Positions 1 to 9,394 are shown, numbered from the stretch's first letter. The stretch is DNA of 64,000 bases from Lysinibacillus xylanilyticus (GCF_001183605.1 NZ_LFXJ01000005.1:372001-436000), one strand, 5' to 3'. The notes: generated by a model not told the origin, from the letters alone. Numbers and translations are program-made.

Positions 1-217
1 GAAGCAAAAACAACAATTTGAGGCAACTGTCAGAACTTTAGAGGCATTGAATCCACTTGCCATTTTAACAAGGGGCTTCACGGTAGCTTATAAAGATAAT
101 CAAATGTTAAAATCATCAGCTGATATAAAGCCACAGGATCAATTAACACTTTCCTTCCATGATGGAAAGGTTATTGCTGATGTGGTAAAGATCTTGCCGA
201 AAAATGAGGGGGAATAA
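1..217 (+). CDS. xseA: Exodeoxyribonuclease VII large subunit, C-terminal end (partial)
   Basis: The 5' end lies outside the window. The visible 71 residues, read from base 2 and ending at TAA 215-217, have the characteristic XseA tail: an LxxLNPLAILTRGF segment followed by a short beta-rich end. XseA is the catalytic subunit of exonuclease VII, which degrades single-stranded DNA to oligonucleotides in the cytoplasm with several XseB subunits. The xseB start lies 2 bases downstream, so the two are translationally coupled, as in other Bacillaceae. The identification rests on this tail plus the xseB neighbour. Confidence 0.9.
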   Translation, partial: KQKQQFEATVRTLEALNPLAILTRGFTVAYKDNQMLKSSADIKPQDQLTLSFHDGKVIADVVKILPKNEGE

Positions 218-219
218 TT

Positions 220-453
220 GTGGCAGAGAAACAACAAACTTTCGCAGATGCAATGATGGCACTTGAGGAAATTGTCCGTCAGCTAGAGCAAGGTGATGTG
301 CCGCTAGAAAATGCAATTGATCTATATAAACAAGGAATGGAGCTATCACAATTTTGCCATAGCAAGCTGCAACATGCTGAGGAGCAGTTAATTTCTATTG
401 TCCAAGAGACAGGTGAGACTACGGCATTTGATCCACTAAAGGGAGAGAACTAA
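220..453 (+). CDS. xseB: Exodeoxyribonuclease VII small subunit
   Basis: This 77-residue protein is the normal length for XseB and shows the family pattern: an N-terminal FADAMMALEEIVRQLE helix and the LxxAIxLYKQGMEL motif. It is the accessory subunit that assembles around XseA. The start is read as GTG 220, just after the xseA stop, with the GAGGGGG stretch at 206-212 as ribosome binding site; a TTG at 218 is out of frame. Only 2 bases separate its stop from ispA, so xseA-xseB-ispA form one transcription unit. Confidence 0.95.
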   Translation: MAEKQQTFADAMMALEEIVRQLEQGDVPLENAIDLYKQGMELSQFCHSKLQHAEEQLISIVQETGETTAFDPLKGEN

Positions 454-455
454 AA

Positions 456-1337
456 ATGAACGAGCAATTAAAACATTTTATTGAAAGCAACATACCACAA
501 GTTGAAGCTGAAATGTTTGCACTAGTCGAGAAAATTGATGCACCAGTGAATTTAAAAGAATCAATGCTTTATTCATTAAAAGCTGGAGGTAAACGTATTC
601 GCCCTCTTTTCGTATTAGCTGTTCTTGAACTATACAATAAGAATTTGAAGGATGGTTTAACTGTAGGGTCTGTAGTTGAAGTCATCCATACGTATTCGTT
701 AATCCATGATGATTTACCAAGTATGGATAATGATGATTTCCGTAGAGGAAAGCCAACAAATCATAAAGTTTATGGTGAGGCATTAGCGACACTTGCAGGC
801 GATGCATTGAATACACTTGCGTTTGGTATTTTAGCACGCATGGATGTATCAGCTGAAAAACGCATTGAACTAGTCAATCTGTTAAGTAAAGCAGCTGGTG
901 CAGAAGGTATGGTTGGGGGTCAAGTACTCGATATGGAAGGTGAGAAGCGTCAGCTAAACTTAGCTGAACTTGAGCATGTCCATGTCAATAAAACTGGCGC
1001 TCTTTTACGATTTAGTATTGAAGCGGGAGCAGTGTTAGCTGATGTAACGCAAGAAAATCGCGAAACTTTAAAGGAATATGCGCATCATATCGGTCTTGCC
1101 TTCCAAATTCAAGACGATATTTTAGATATTGAGGGTACTACAGAAGAACTAGGTAAAACTGCCGGTAAAGATGTAGCAAGTGATAAAAGCACATACCCAG
1201 CTCTATTATCTATAGATGGAGCAAAAGAAAAGCTTACTGAGCATTATCAACATGCCATTAACGCACTAGATAAATTGGAAGTGGATTCCAGCTTATTGCG
1301 TGAGTTTGCAGCCTATATTGTACATCGTAAAAACTAG
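456..1337 (+). CDS. ispA: Farnesyl diphosphate synthase / polyprenyl synthetase
   Basis: This 293-residue trans-prenyltransferase condenses isopentenyl diphosphate with dimethylallyl and geranyl diphosphate, giving farnesyl diphosphate for quinones and cell-wall lipid carriers. The first Asp-rich motif starts at residues 85-86 (DDLPSMD, the bacterial form with a four-residue gap) and the second is at 220-224 (DDILD). The GGKRIRP substrate-binding motif is near residue 45. A good ribosome binding site (GGGAGAG) precedes the ATG. It lies directly behind xseB and in front of dxs, so two isoprenoid genes are adjacent, as in B. subtilis (yqiD). Confidence 0.95.
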   Translation: MNEQLKHFIESNIPQVEAEMFALVEKIDAPVNLKESMLYSLKAGGKRIRPLFVLAVLELYNKNLKDGLTVGSVVEVIHTYSLIHDDLPSMDNDDFRRGKPTNHKVYGEALATLAGDALNTLAFGILARMDVSAEKRIELVNLLSKAAGAEGMVGGQVLDMEGEKRQLNLAELEHVHVNKTGALLRFSIEAGAVLADVTQENRETLKEYAHHIGLAFQIQDDILDIEGTTEELGKTAGKDVASDKSTYPALLSIDGAKEKLTEHYQHAINALDKLEVDSSLLREFAAYIVHRKN

Positions 1338-1440
1338 GGGAAAAACGAGGCGTTAACGGCACATAATATGCTAGAATAGGTGAGGGCGTTTGCCAATGTG
1401 CAAACATAAAGTGTTCGTACTTTTAGCATATTAATAACAC

Positions 1441-1449
1441 TGTTATAAT
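1441..1449 (+). promoter_or_regulatory. Extended -10 promoter candidate for dxs
   Basis: TGTTATAAT is a perfect extended -10 element (TGn plus TATAAT at 1444-1449), 52 bases upstream of the dxs GTG start. No good -35 hexamer is present at 17 bases (TTTTAG), which fits an extended -10 promoter. It suggests that dxs can be transcribed separately from ispA. Confidence 0.5.
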
Positions 1450-1500
1450 GGTGGAAACACAATTACGGTGAATAATTTATTGAAAAGGTGTGTGAGAAAG

Positions 1501-3402
1501 GTGGATTTAAATAAGATAACTAGTCCAGCCTTTTTAAAAAGCTTAGATAAGAAGGGCCTTGAGCGACTTGCACAAGAAATTCGTACCTTCTTAATCGAAA
1601 AATGTTCTGTCACAGGTGGTCATATTGGACCGAACCTAGGTGTTGTGGAGCTAACAATTATGCTCCATAAAATGTTTGACAGTCCACAAGATAAGTTTTT
1701 ATGGGATGTTGGCCACCAAGCTTACGTGCATAAAATTTTGACAGGTCGTGCAAATCAATTTGATACATTACGTCAGTTCAAAGGGCTTTGTGGTTTTCCA
1801 AAGCGTGTGGAGAGTGAACATGATGAATGGGAGACTGGTCATAGCTCGACATCTTTGTCAGGAGCCATGGGTATGGCAGCAGCACGTGATATCAAAAAAG
1901 AAAAGAATTTCGTAATCCCAATTATTGGAGATGGAGCCTTAACTGGTGGTATGGCACTGGAGGCATTAAACCATATAGGTCATGCTAAAACAAATATGAT
2001 TGTCATTTTAAACGATAATGAAATGTCAATCGCTCCAAACGTCGGAGCGTTACACAATGTACTTGGGCGTCTTCGTACAGCCAAAGAATATTCAAAAGCA
2101 AAAGAAGAACTGGAATCGCTCATTAATAAAATTCCAGTGCTAGGTGGTAAGCTTGCTACAACGGCTGAGCGCGTAAAGGATAGCTTAAAATATTTAGTAG
2201 TATCAGGTGTGTTCTTTGAAGAGTTAGGCTTTAAATATCTTGGTCCGATTGATGGACATGATTTTGATGCTCTGGAGACAACTTTATCACAAGCTAAAAA
2301 AGTAAAAGGCCCAGTGCTCGTTCATGTCATTACGAAAAAAGGCAAAGGTTATAAACCTGCAGAGGATGATACAATTGGTAATTGGCATGGGACAGGACCT
2401 TATAAAATTGAAAACGGTGCCTTTGTAAAGTCTGAGGCGAAAGGTCCAGCTTGGAGTAGCTTGATTGCTGATACAGTCCGCAAAATTTCTCATGAGGATA
2501 AACGCGTTGTCACTATTACTCCTGCAATGCCAGTGGGTTCAAAATTACAAGGGATTCAAAAGGATTTCCCAGAACGTTTCTTTGATGTGGGGATTGCTGA
2601 ACAACATGCAGCAACGATGGCGGCAGGTTTAGCGACTCAAAACATGAAGCCATTTTTAGCCATTTACTCAACATTCCTTCAACGTGCCTATGACCAAGTA
2701 CTACATGATATCGCACGTCCAAATCTGAATGTCTTTATTGGAATTGACCGTGCAGGCTTAGTTGGTGCAGACGGTGAAACACATCAAGGCGTATTTGATA
2801 TTGCATTCCTTCGTCAAATACCAAATATGGCAATTATGATGCCAAAAGATGAAAATGAAGGTCAGCATATGGTGAAAACAGCCATTGACTATGATGGCGG
2901 TCCAATTGCGTTACGTTATCCACGAGGTAATGGTATAGGTGTTCCGTTAGATGATGAGCTTCTGACGTTACCTATTGGTAGCTGGGAAGTGTTACGTGAA
3001 GGTAAGGATGCAACGATTTTAACCTTTGGTACGACGATTCCTATGGCAATGGAAGCAGCCAATATTTTAGCACAGCAAGGTATAGAGATAGAAGTAGTCA
3101 ATGCTCGTTTCATTAAACCGATGGATGAGGATATGCTTCACCGTATATTAACAAGTCGTAAACCAATATTGACGATTGAAGAGGCAGTCCTACAAGGTGG
3201 TTTTGGTAGTGGTGTATTAGAATTTGCCCATGACCATGGCTATTTAACTGCAATAATCGATCGCATGGGAATCCCTGATCAATTTATTGAGCATGGTAAT
3301 GTAGATCAGCTTCTCGCTGAAATTCATATGACGGCTGAGGATACAGTGGCACGTATGCACGTGTTACTTCAACAAAAACAGCAAGTAGGTTTGAATAAAT
3401 AA
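1501..3402 (+). CDS. dxs: 1-deoxy-D-xylulose-5-phosphate synthase
   Basis: The enzyme makes 1-deoxy-D-xylulose 5-phosphate from pyruvate and glyceraldehyde 3-phosphate using thiamine diphosphate, the first step of the MEP isoprenoid pathway. Family blocks are clear: [33 protein letters not shown], the ThDP-binding GDGALTGG...[13 protein letters not shown], and the C-terminal [17 protein letters not shown]. The reading frame is open from GTG 1468, but B. subtilis Dxs starts MDLL, which aligns with the MDLNK beginning at GTG 1501. An AGGTG-type ribosome binding site precedes that codon, so 1501 is used (633 residues). The stop overlaps the tlyA start by one base. Confidence 0.95.
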   Translation: MDLNKITSPAFLKSLDKKGLERLAQEIRTFLIEKCSVTGGHIGPNLGVVELTIMLHKMFDSPQDKFLWDVGHQAYVHKILTGRANQFDTLRQFKGLCGFPKRVESEHDEWETGHSSTSLSGAMGMAAARDIKKEKNFVIPIIGDGALTGGMALEALNHIGHAKTNMIVILNDNEMSIAPNVGALHNVLGRLRTAKEYSKAKEELESLINKIPVLGGKLATTAERVKDSLKYLVVSGVFFEELGFKYLGPIDGHDFDALETTLSQAKKVKGPVLVHVITKKGKGYKPAEDDTIGNWHGTGPYKIENGAFVKSEAKGPAWSSLIADTVRKISHEDKRVVTITPAMPVGSKLQGIQKDFPERFFDVGIAEQHAATMAAGLATQNMKPFLAIYSTFLQRAYDQVLHDIARPNLNVFIGIDRAGLVGADGETHQGVFDIAFLRQIPNMAIMMPKDENEGQHMVKTAIDYDGGPIALRYPRGNGIGVPLDDELLTLPIGSWEVLREGKDATILTFGTTIPMAMEAANILAQQGIEIEVVNARFIKPMDEDMLHRILTSRKPILTIEEAVLQGGFGSGVLEFAHDHGYLTAIIDRMGIPDQFIEHGNVDQLLAEIHMTAEDTVARMHVLLQQKQQVGLNK

Positions 3403-4220
3403 TGACAAAACAACCAAAAGAACGTGTAGACATTTTACTTGTAGAGCGTGGGCTATGCGAAACGCGAGAAAAAGCAAAGCGCTCTATTATGGCAGGACTA
3501 GTTTTTTCTAATGAAACTCGCATTGATAAGGCGGGGGAAAAAATAGCTATAGATGCACCATTACAAGTAAAAGGCTCTGATTTGAAATATGTTAGTCGTG
3601 GCGGCTTGAAACTTGAGAAGGCGCTACAAATTTTTGATATGTCTGTAGAGGGGAAGCTAATGCTTGATATTGGCTCCTCTACAGGAGGTTTTACCGATTG
3701 CGCATTACAGCAGGGTGCAAGACATTGTTACGCATTAGATGTTGGTTCTAACCAACTTGCATGGAAAATCCGTTCTGATGAACGTGTAACTGTAATGGAA
3801 AAAACAAACTTCCGTTATACGACAGCAGCAGATTTAACAGAGGGATTACCAGACTTTGCAACAATTGATGTTAGCTTTATTTCATTATCACTTATTTTAC
3901 CTGTCTTAAAAACATTATTAATGCCAGGTGGCGATGTAATGGCACTGGTGAAGCCTCAGTTTGAAGCTGGGAGAGAGAATGTCGGTAAAAAAGGTATTGT
4001 TCGTGATAAAAAAGTACATTTAGAAGTTTTAGAAAAGACAGCTGCAATGGCGACAGAGGTTGGCTTTGTCGTTAAGGATGCTTCGTTTTCTCCGATTACA
4101 GGAGGAGAGGGAAATATTGAATTTTTATTCCATTTAGTGAATCCTATAGGTAATGAAGAAATTCCTGCATATACAGCTTTTAATGCACTCGTTGAAGAAG
4201 CGCATAGTGCACTAAAATAA
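3402..4220 (+). CDS. tlyA: TlyA-family rRNA 2'-O-methyltransferase (YqxC)
   Basis: This 272-residue protein has an N-terminal S4 RNA-binding domain (about residues 5-65, RVDILLVERGLCETREKAKR) and a C-terminal FtsJ-like Rossmann methyltransferase domain. The SAM motif is LDIGSSTGGFTDCALQQGA and the catalytic region is ATIDVSFISLSLILP. TlyA proteins methylate ribosomal RNA cytidines and have also been called hemolysins; the rRNA role is the better supported. The ATG overlaps the dxs stop codon by one base, indicating co-translation. It is followed by a strong terminator, ending the operon. Confidence 0.92.
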   Translation: MTKQPKERVDILLVERGLCETREKAKRSIMAGLVFSNETRIDKAGEKIAIDAPLQVKGSDLKYVSRGGLKLEKALQIFDMSVEGKLMLDIGSSTGGFTDCALQQGARHCYALDVGSNQLAWKIRSDERVTVMEKTNFRYTTAADLTEGLPDFATIDVSFISLSLILPVLKTLLMPGGDVMALVKPQFEAGRENVGKKGIVRDKKVHLEVLEKTAAMATEVGFVVKDASFSPITGGEGNIEFLFHLVNPIGNEEIPAYTAFNALVEEAHSALK

Positions 4221-4250
4221 CACGTGCTCGCTTATAGAGCCGTGTTTTTT
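4221..4250 (+). terminator. Rho-independent terminator after tlyA
   Basis: A hairpin with arms CACG-T-GCTC and GAGC-CGTG (one bulged T, 7-base loop) is followed at once by TTTTTT. It closes the xseB-ispA-dxs-tlyA unit. Confidence 0.85.
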
Positions 4251-4320
4251 CTTGTGCTTTTATGTGTAAAATGGTAGTGTAAATATACAAATATTCAACT
4301 ATTTATAAGAGGTGACCGAC

Positions 4321-4770
4321 ATGAACAAAGGACAAAGACATATTCGAATTCGGGATATTATTGCCAATCATGAAATTGAAACACAAGATGATTTAGTCGA
4401 TTTTTTAAAAGATGCAGGCTATAATGTGACACAAGCAACAGTATCACGTGATATTAAAGAGCTTCATCTTGTAAAAGTACCTTTACAGGATGGACGCTAT
4501 AAATATAGCTTGCCCGCAGACCAACGTTTCAATCCTATACAAAAATTACACCGTGTGTTAGCTGATGCTTTTGTCAGCATTGATGGTGCATCACACTTTT
4601 TAGTAATGAAGGCTCTTCCTGGTAATGCCAATGCTATTGCATCACTACTTGACCATTTAGATTGGCCTGAAATTTTAGGTACTATTTCTGGAGACGATAC
4701 TATTTTAATTATTTGTCGTAACGAAGATGAGCGTGAAAATACAAAAAATCGCTTATTAGAAATGCTATAA
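4321..4770 (+). CDS. argR: Arginine repressor/activator ArgR (AhrC)
   Basis: This 149-residue hexameric transcription factor represses arginine biosynthesis and activates catabolism when it binds arginine. The N-terminal winged helix has the conserved [17 protein letters not shown] recognition segment, followed by [13 protein letters not shown]. The C-terminal oligomerisation and arginine-binding domain contains the [10 protein letters not shown] motif with the paired Asp residues. The frame opens at 4312, but ATG 4321 gives MNKGQRHI, identical in layout to B. subtilis AhrC, with AGAGGTGA just upstream. It sits between tlyA and recN as in Bacillus. Confidence 0.96.
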   Translation: MNKGQRHIRIRDIIANHEIETQDDLVDFLKDAGYNVTQATVSRDIKELHLVKVPLQDGRYKYSLPADQRFNPIQKLHRVLADAFVSIDGASHFLVMKALPGNANAIASLLDHLDWPEILGTISGDDTILIICRNEDERENTKNRLLEML

Positions 4771-4805
4771 AATAGTAGAGTAATTTGATACAGAGGTGAC
4801 AATTT

Positions 4806-6491
4806 GTGTTAAGAGAGCTTAGTATTCGAAACTTTGCCATCATTGAGGATTTAACAGTTAGTTTTTCAGGTGGTTTAACAGTTTTAACAGGTGAAACAGG
4901 TGCAGGAAAATCAATTATTATCGATGCCGTGCATTTACTTGCTGGTGGACGAGGAAATTCCGAATTTATTCGTCATGGAGCTAAAAAGGCTGAATTAGGT
5001 GGTTTATTTCAAATTTCAAGTTCTGGACATCCTGTTCATAAGAAACTTGAAGAGGCAGGCATTGAAATTGAAGAAGATACTATAATTTTGCGCCGTGATT
5101 TAAATGATACTGGAAAAAGTGTTTGTCGAGTAAACGGAAAACTTGTACCATTATCTGTACTACGTGATATTGGATCTAGCCTCATTGATATTCATGGACA
5201 GCATGAAAATCAAGAACTTATGGATGAGAAACAACATATCAATTTACTTGACCATTTTGCCGAGGAACAACTTACACCTATTCAAGATTTGTACAGTTCC
5301 CAATATGATGAATATCGTTCACTAAAAAAAGAATTAGCTTCGATTTCGATTGATGAACAGTTAATGGCGCAACGTATTGATTTGTATCAATTCCAAATGA
5401 AAGAGCTGGAGGATGCCAATTTAAAACTTGGCGAGGAAGATGAGCTACTTGATGAACGTCGACGTCTAATGAATTTCAATAAGATTTTCGAACGCTCGAG
5501 TGCCGCATATGAAGCTATTCAAGGTGACTCAAAAGGCCTTGACTGGATTGGCAATGCAATGGGTGCCTTAGAGGATGCTGCGACGGTTGACGAGCAATTT
5601 AAAGAGGCCGCAGAATCTGTCACAACTGCATTTTATGCGTTACAGGATGCTGCTTACCAGGTCAAAAATGTGTTGGATGAATTAGAATTTGATCCTGCTC
5701 GTTTAAATGAAGTTGAGCAACGTTTAGCCTTAATACAAAATTTGAAACGCAAATATGGCTCAACAGTTGAAGAGATTTTAGCGTATTACGATAAAATTAA
5801 AACAGAGCTAAATGAGCTCTTAAATCGAGACGAAATTTTGCAAGTAAAAGAACGTAAAGTATTGGAAATGGAAGCAGTGTTAAATGAGCTTGCTTCAGAA
5901 CTTTCTTCAGTTCGAAAGGACGCTGCACATAATTTAAGTGAAGCTATTATGGCCGAACTACGTGAATTACATATGGAAAAAGCAAAATTCATTGTTAATT
6001 TTGATGAATTGCCTTACTTTGATGCGAATGGTAAAGACCAAGTAATTTTTTATATTTCTACAAATGTAGGCGAGCCGCCAAAATCTTTACCGAAAATTGC
6101 TTCTGGTGGAGAATTATCACGTATGATGCTTGCGTTAAAGACGATTTTCTCATCTTCTAATGGCATAACATCTATTATTTTTGATGAGGTAGATACAGGT
6201 GTAAGTGGTCGTGTTGCGCAAGCAATCGCAGAAAAAATTGCTGCAATATCCGTTAATTCTCAAGTTTTATGTATTTCGCATTTACCGCAAGTGGCTGCGA
6301 TGGCCGATCATCATTATTTTATAAAAAAAGAAGTCGAGCATGATCGAACATTTACGTCATTATTGGAAATAGATACGAATGCTCGTATTGAAGAAATCAG
6401 TCGCATGATGTCTGGAGCGGAAATTACAGATTTAACTTTGCAGCACGCAACAGAGCTCTTAAAAATGGCTAATGAACGAAAAAACAAATGA
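4806..6491 (+). CDS. recN: DNA repair protein RecN
   Basis: An SMC-like ATPase of 561 residues that acts at double-strand breaks before recombination. The N-terminal lobe has Walker A GETGAGKS at residues 29-36; a long coiled-coil middle follows; the C-terminal lobe has the ABC signature in ASGGELSRMMLALK and Walker B IIFDEVDTGVSG, then LCISHLPQVAAMADHH. GTG 4806 is the start, with an AGAGGTGAC ribosome binding site. It is the usual neighbour of argR and spoIVB in Bacillaceae. No LexA box was identified by eye. Confidence 0.95.
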   Translation: MLRELSIRNFAIIEDLTVSFSGGLTVLTGETGAGKSIIIDAVHLLAGGRGNSEFIRHGAKKAELGGLFQISSSGHPVHKKLEEAGIEIEEDTIILRRDLNDTGKSVCRVNGKLVPLSVLRDIGSSLIDIHGQHENQELMDEKQHINLLDHFAEEQLTPIQDLYSSQYDEYRSLKKELASISIDEQLMAQRIDLYQFQMKELEDANLKLGEEDELLDERRRLMNFNKIFERSSAAYEAIQGDSKGLDWIGNAMGALEDAATVDEQFKEAAESVTTAFYALQDAAYQVKNVLDELEFDPARLNEVEQRLALIQNLKRKYGSTVEEILAYYDKIKTELNELLNRDEILQVKERKVLEMEAVLNELASELSSVRKDAAHNLSEAIMAELRELHMEKAKFIVNFDELPYFDANGKDQVIFYISTNVGEPPKSLPKIASGGELSRMMLALKTIFSSSNGITSIIFDEVDTGVSGRVAQAIAEKIAAISVNSQVLCISHLPQVAAMADHHYFIKKEVEHDRTFTSLLEIDTNARIEEISRMMSGAEITDLTLQHATELLKMANERKNK

Positions 6492-6505
6492 GATAGCAAA
6501 AGAAT

Positions 6506-6536
6506 CCAGAAACAACTCGTTGTTTCTGGGTTTTTT
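6506..6536 (+). terminator. Rho-independent terminator after recN
   Basis: A perfect 10-bp stem (CCAGAAACAA / TTGTTTCTGG) with a CTCG loop is followed by GTTTTTT. Confidence 0.92.
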
Positions 6537-6617
6537 CTTTTTGCGCAAATATTTACCGCTTATAAGAACGCCACAAAAACACATAGTAACAAGACAAAAA
6601 TAAAAAGGAGGTGTCGT

Positions 6618-7565
6618 ATGTATCGTCGTTGGCGTCAATTTGTCATTTTGCCTATGCTCATTGTTTTATTATTCATGCCCGTAAAGGCTTTTGCCGCAAA
6701 AAAGCTAATTCCGATGGGCGAAGCAATTGGTATTCAACTTCAGCTATCACATGTATTTGTAGCACATGATGTGCTATTAGCCTCCAATCAATGGATGAAA
6801 GGAGGCGCTGTAATTGAAAAAATAAATGATATGACAGTAAAAACGCTAAAAGATGCCAAAAAAGCTGTTGCTCGGCAAGGACAACAAAAATGGACGTTAA
6901 AAAGTGAAGGAAAAGAAGTGACACTTGATTTACAGGAGCAAGAAGCAGAACATGTTATTTCCTTTCTAAAAGATGAAACAGATGGAGTAGGAACATTGAC
7001 ATACATTGATCCAGAGACAAAAAATTACGGTGCATTAGGCCACCAAATCGTTGATTCAACGTTACAAGAAGCCCCTATTTTCCATGCTGGCTCCATTTTT
7101 TTAGCTTCGATTCAACAAATTCGTAAAAGCATACCCGGTCAACCTGGCTATAAAATATCCTCCATTGAAAAACATCAAGATCGATTAGGGAGTATAGATA
7201 AAAATACAGTTTATGGAATTTTTGGCCGTTGGGAAGACGGTTATCAACAAAGTTTGCCTAAAGCAATTGAAATTATGCATGAAAAGGATATAAAAACAGG
7301 GAAAGCTGAAATCTACACGGCGATTGAGGGCAGTAAGGTGGAAACTTTTTCAATTGAAATTACAAAGGTTGAAAATGAACGCCTTGAATTTATAGTAACT
7401 GACAAAAAGCTCATTGAAAAAACAGGTGGTATTTTGCAGGGAATGAGTGGCAGTCCTATCATTCAAGACGGTCGTTTTGTAGGTGCGGTTACACATATGT
7501 TTGTGGAGGAGCCAAAAAAGGGAGCAGCACTTACAGTAGCAGAAATGTTAAAAAAATCATCATGA
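6618..7565 (+). CDS. spoIVB: SpoIVB serine peptidase (S55 family), short form
   Basis: SpoIVB is the forespore-secreted serine protease that triggers SpoIVFB to process pro-sigma-K. An N-terminal signal-anchor helix (residues 9-25) is followed by a PDZ-like region and the S55 peptidase domain. The catalytic His is in YGALGHQI (about 142) and the catalytic Ser in GMSGSPI (about 277-279). At 315 residues it is about 110 shorter than the 426-residue B. subtilis protein; the reduction lies in the N-terminal half, and both catalytic motifs are present. An AAAAAGGAGG ribosome binding site precedes the ATG. It lies directly upstream of spo0A as in Bacillus. Confidence 0.92.
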   Translation: MYRRWRQFVILPMLIVLLFMPVKAFAAKKLIPMGEAIGIQLQLSHVFVAHDVLLASNQWMKGGAVIEKINDMTVKTLKDAKKAVARQGQQKWTLKSEGKEVTLDLQEQEAEHVISFLKDETDGVGTLTYIDPETKNYGALGHQIVDSTLQEAPIFHAGSIFLASIQQIRKSIPGQPGYKISSIEKHQDRLGSIDKNTVYGIFGRWEDGYQQSLPKAIEIMHEKDIKTGKAEIYTAIEGSKVETFSIEITKVENERLEFIVTDKKLIEKTGGILQGMSGSPIIQDGRFVGAVTHMFVEEPKKGAALTVAEMLKKSS

Positions 7566-7604
7566 AAGAATGGAGCTGCCAAGAGGTAGCTCCATTCTTT
7601 CATG
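7561..7604 (+). terminator. 20-bp hairpin overlapping the spoIVB stop codon
   Basis: Arms 7561-7577 and 7588-7604 are perfectly complementary over 17 bp, extended by G-T, C-G and C-G pairs to a 4-base AAGA loop. The left arm contains the spoIVB stop codon. There is no long T-run, so it may act as a weak terminator or an mRNA-stabilising 3' end. Confidence 0.65.
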
Positions 7605-7744
7605 AAAATATCTTGTTCATCAAGTATTTCGTTTATTTATGAAGCGATTAGCGACACTTTAAAAAAACTGTAGTTTTATCTCCATTTTTTCTCTAAAATA
7701 AATGATATAAGCATATCAAGTTTTGCCAGGTATTTATCATAACT

Positions 7745-7826
7745 TGTCGATATAAAAAGAAAGTATCGGACTACATACTCATTTTTGAGAATAGAAAAGG
7801 TTTTTGAAACAAAAATGTCGAAAATT
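7745..7826 (+). promoter_or_regulatory. Candidate spo0A control region: Spo0A boxes and sigma-H-like promoter
   Basis: In the 300-base gap before spo0A there is a perfect Spo0A box TGTCGAA at 7816-7822 and a near match TGTCGAT at 7745-7751. An AAGGTTTTT (7797/8-7806) and a GAAAATT (7820-7826) have roughly the spacing of a sigma-H promoter (AGGAnnT / GAAT). In B. subtilis spo0A is driven by a sigma-H promoter and autoregulated through 0A boxes, so the arrangement fits. The promoter assignment is inference; the boxes are seen directly. The rest of the gap holds nothing I recognise. Confidence 0.5.
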
Positions 7827-7906
7827 CCAAAGTGTGCAAAAAATGCATTTGGGGATAGGTGACGCTTTGAGGTGATTCAAAGCACAGTTCAAAAGGAGGA
7901 ATTTAA

Positions 7907-8698
7907 ATGACAAAGGTTAAAGTAGCGATTGCAGATGATAATCGTGAGTTATTAAAAACGATGGAGCAGTATTTTCAAGGGCATCCTGAAATTGAAATAA
8001 TTGCAACTGCTTCAAATGGGAAAGTTTGTTTACAAATGCTAGAGGAATTCACACCAGATATTTTACTACTAGATATAATAATGCCACATCTTGATGGGTT
8101 AGCTGTTTTAGAGTCGATGTATCAAAATGAACGAATGTCATCAATTCAAGTTATAATGTTAACTGCTTTTGGTCAAGAAGATGTGATGAAACAGGCTGTA
8201 GACTTAGGTGCATCCTATTTCATGCTAAAGCCATTTGAATTTGATCAATTGGTTCAAAAGATCTTACATTGTGCTGGACAGAAGGCTACACTTCCTAAAA
8301 AGACAAGTGTTTTACAACCAGCGTCACCTCAAAAATTAAATCAACATCAATTAGATAGCACGATTACAGCAATTATTAAAGAAATCGGTGTTCCCGCACA
8401 TATTAAAGGTTACTCTTATTTATGAGAAGCTATTCAGATGGTGTTCGAAGATATCGAGTTATTAGGCTCTGTGACGAAAATTTTATATCCAGAAATTGCT
8501 AAAAAATTCAACACAACGCCATCACGAGTTGAACGTGCGATTCGTCATGCCATTGAAGTCGCATGGAATCGTGGCAATTATGAATCAATTTCGTCGATGT
8601 TTGGTTATACGGTACATCATTTAAAGTCGAAGCCGACAAATAGCGAATTCATCGCCATGATTGCAGACAAGATTCGTATCGACATGATGGCTAGTTAA
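7907..8698 (+). pseudogene. spo0A: spo0A, sporulation master regulator, interrupted by in-frame TGA
   Basis: The full frame would encode 263 residues. Residues 1-120 are a receiver domain (acidic pocket DD near 10-11, phospho-acceptor in LLLDIIMPHLDGL, Lys in MLKPFEF). From about residue 145 comes the Spo0A-specific DNA-binding domain with [21 protein letters not shown]. At codon 173 (8423-8425) the sequence reads TTA TGA GAA, where B. subtilis Spo0A has YLREAI; one C-to-T change (CGA to TGA) explains it. The frame is intact on both sides and strongly conserved to the end, so the lesion is recent or an assembly error. As read, the truncated protein keeps the receiver but loses most of the effector domain, predicting an asporogenous phenotype. 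Confidence 0.85.
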
Positions 8699-8783
8699 TC
8701 GCGGTATATCAAGGTTTGTAACGTGTGGCTTAGCGGCGAATGACCGGTAAATCTAAATTAGATAACACTTATATAGCGAAAAT

Positions 8784-8881
8784 TATAACGCCTTTTTAGA
8801 CAGTTTACGCCGACTGTTTGAGGGGGCGTATTTTTTATGTCTATCAGACCATTTTTAATCGAAATCAACCGTTATATGTTG
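8784..8881 (+). repeat. Copy A of a duplicated ~90-bp segment (hairpin plus integrase 5' end)
   Basis: From TATAACGCC to GTTATATGTTG this stretch is nearly identical to 11683-11770, apart from single-base changes and a 12-13 base gap. It includes an imperfect hairpin (ACGCC...GGCGT enclosing ACAGT...ACTGT) followed by ATTTTTT, then the first codons of an integrase. See the copy B entry. Confidence 0.75.
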
Positions 8882-9372
8882 AATTTTCCGCAAAAGGTCT
8901 CTCGCCTAAAACGTTAAGATCATATGAGCAAACGCTTAAACTATTCGCAAGGTATTTCTTGGATAACTTCGAAATAGATGACGTTAAAAATGTCAGGCAG
9001 AGCTATTACAAGCTTATATACGTTCAATCGAAGAAAGAGGGAAGTTCGAAGTAAGTGCTGATGAAACGCCTGTAAACTACCCGGAACGGCGTAGCGATTT
9101 TGGCAAGCCAGTTAGTAAAACGACAATAGTTAATTATGTACGTAACATAAAAACATTTTATTCACATTTATTTTCAGAACAACTTATCCTCAGCAATCCT
9201 TTGAAGGATTTAAATAATGTTAAACCTGAGCGAAAAATCAAAGTTATGCTCGAAGATGAACTAAAACAGTTTTTCCGTTCTTTCGACGTTTCGAAATTCG
9301 ATCTTTACCTGGGTAATTGCGCGATTAATCTTCGATACTGGGGCTAGAATAGGAGAATTGTTTGATTAAGTT
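8837..9372 (+). pseudogene. Tyrosine recombinase (phage-type integrase) relic
   Basis: Pieces of one integrase can be read in successive frames. ATG 8837 gives a short N-terminus (IEINRYML); a shift near 8885 leads to KGLSPKTLRSYEQTL, the typical SAM-like core-binding start of XerC/D-type recombinases. Another shift near 9030 leads to KTTIVNYVRNIKTFYSHL and SNPLKDL. A last shift near 9325 opens TGARIGEL, which carries the first catalytic Arg of the family. The sequence then stops: the HxxR and Tyr motifs are absent. It is therefore a truncated, frameshifted fossil. It starts 138 bases after spo0A and suggests an old prophage or integrative element inserted here. Confidence 0.8.
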
Positions 9373-9394
9373 TTAACTAATATCCTCCATTTGA

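Noticed and set aside
8423..8425. Programmed recoding (selenocysteine or read-through) at the spo0A TGA
   Set aside because: No selenocysteine-type stem-loop is evident downstream, and the expected residue is Arg, one transition away; a point mutation or error is simpler.
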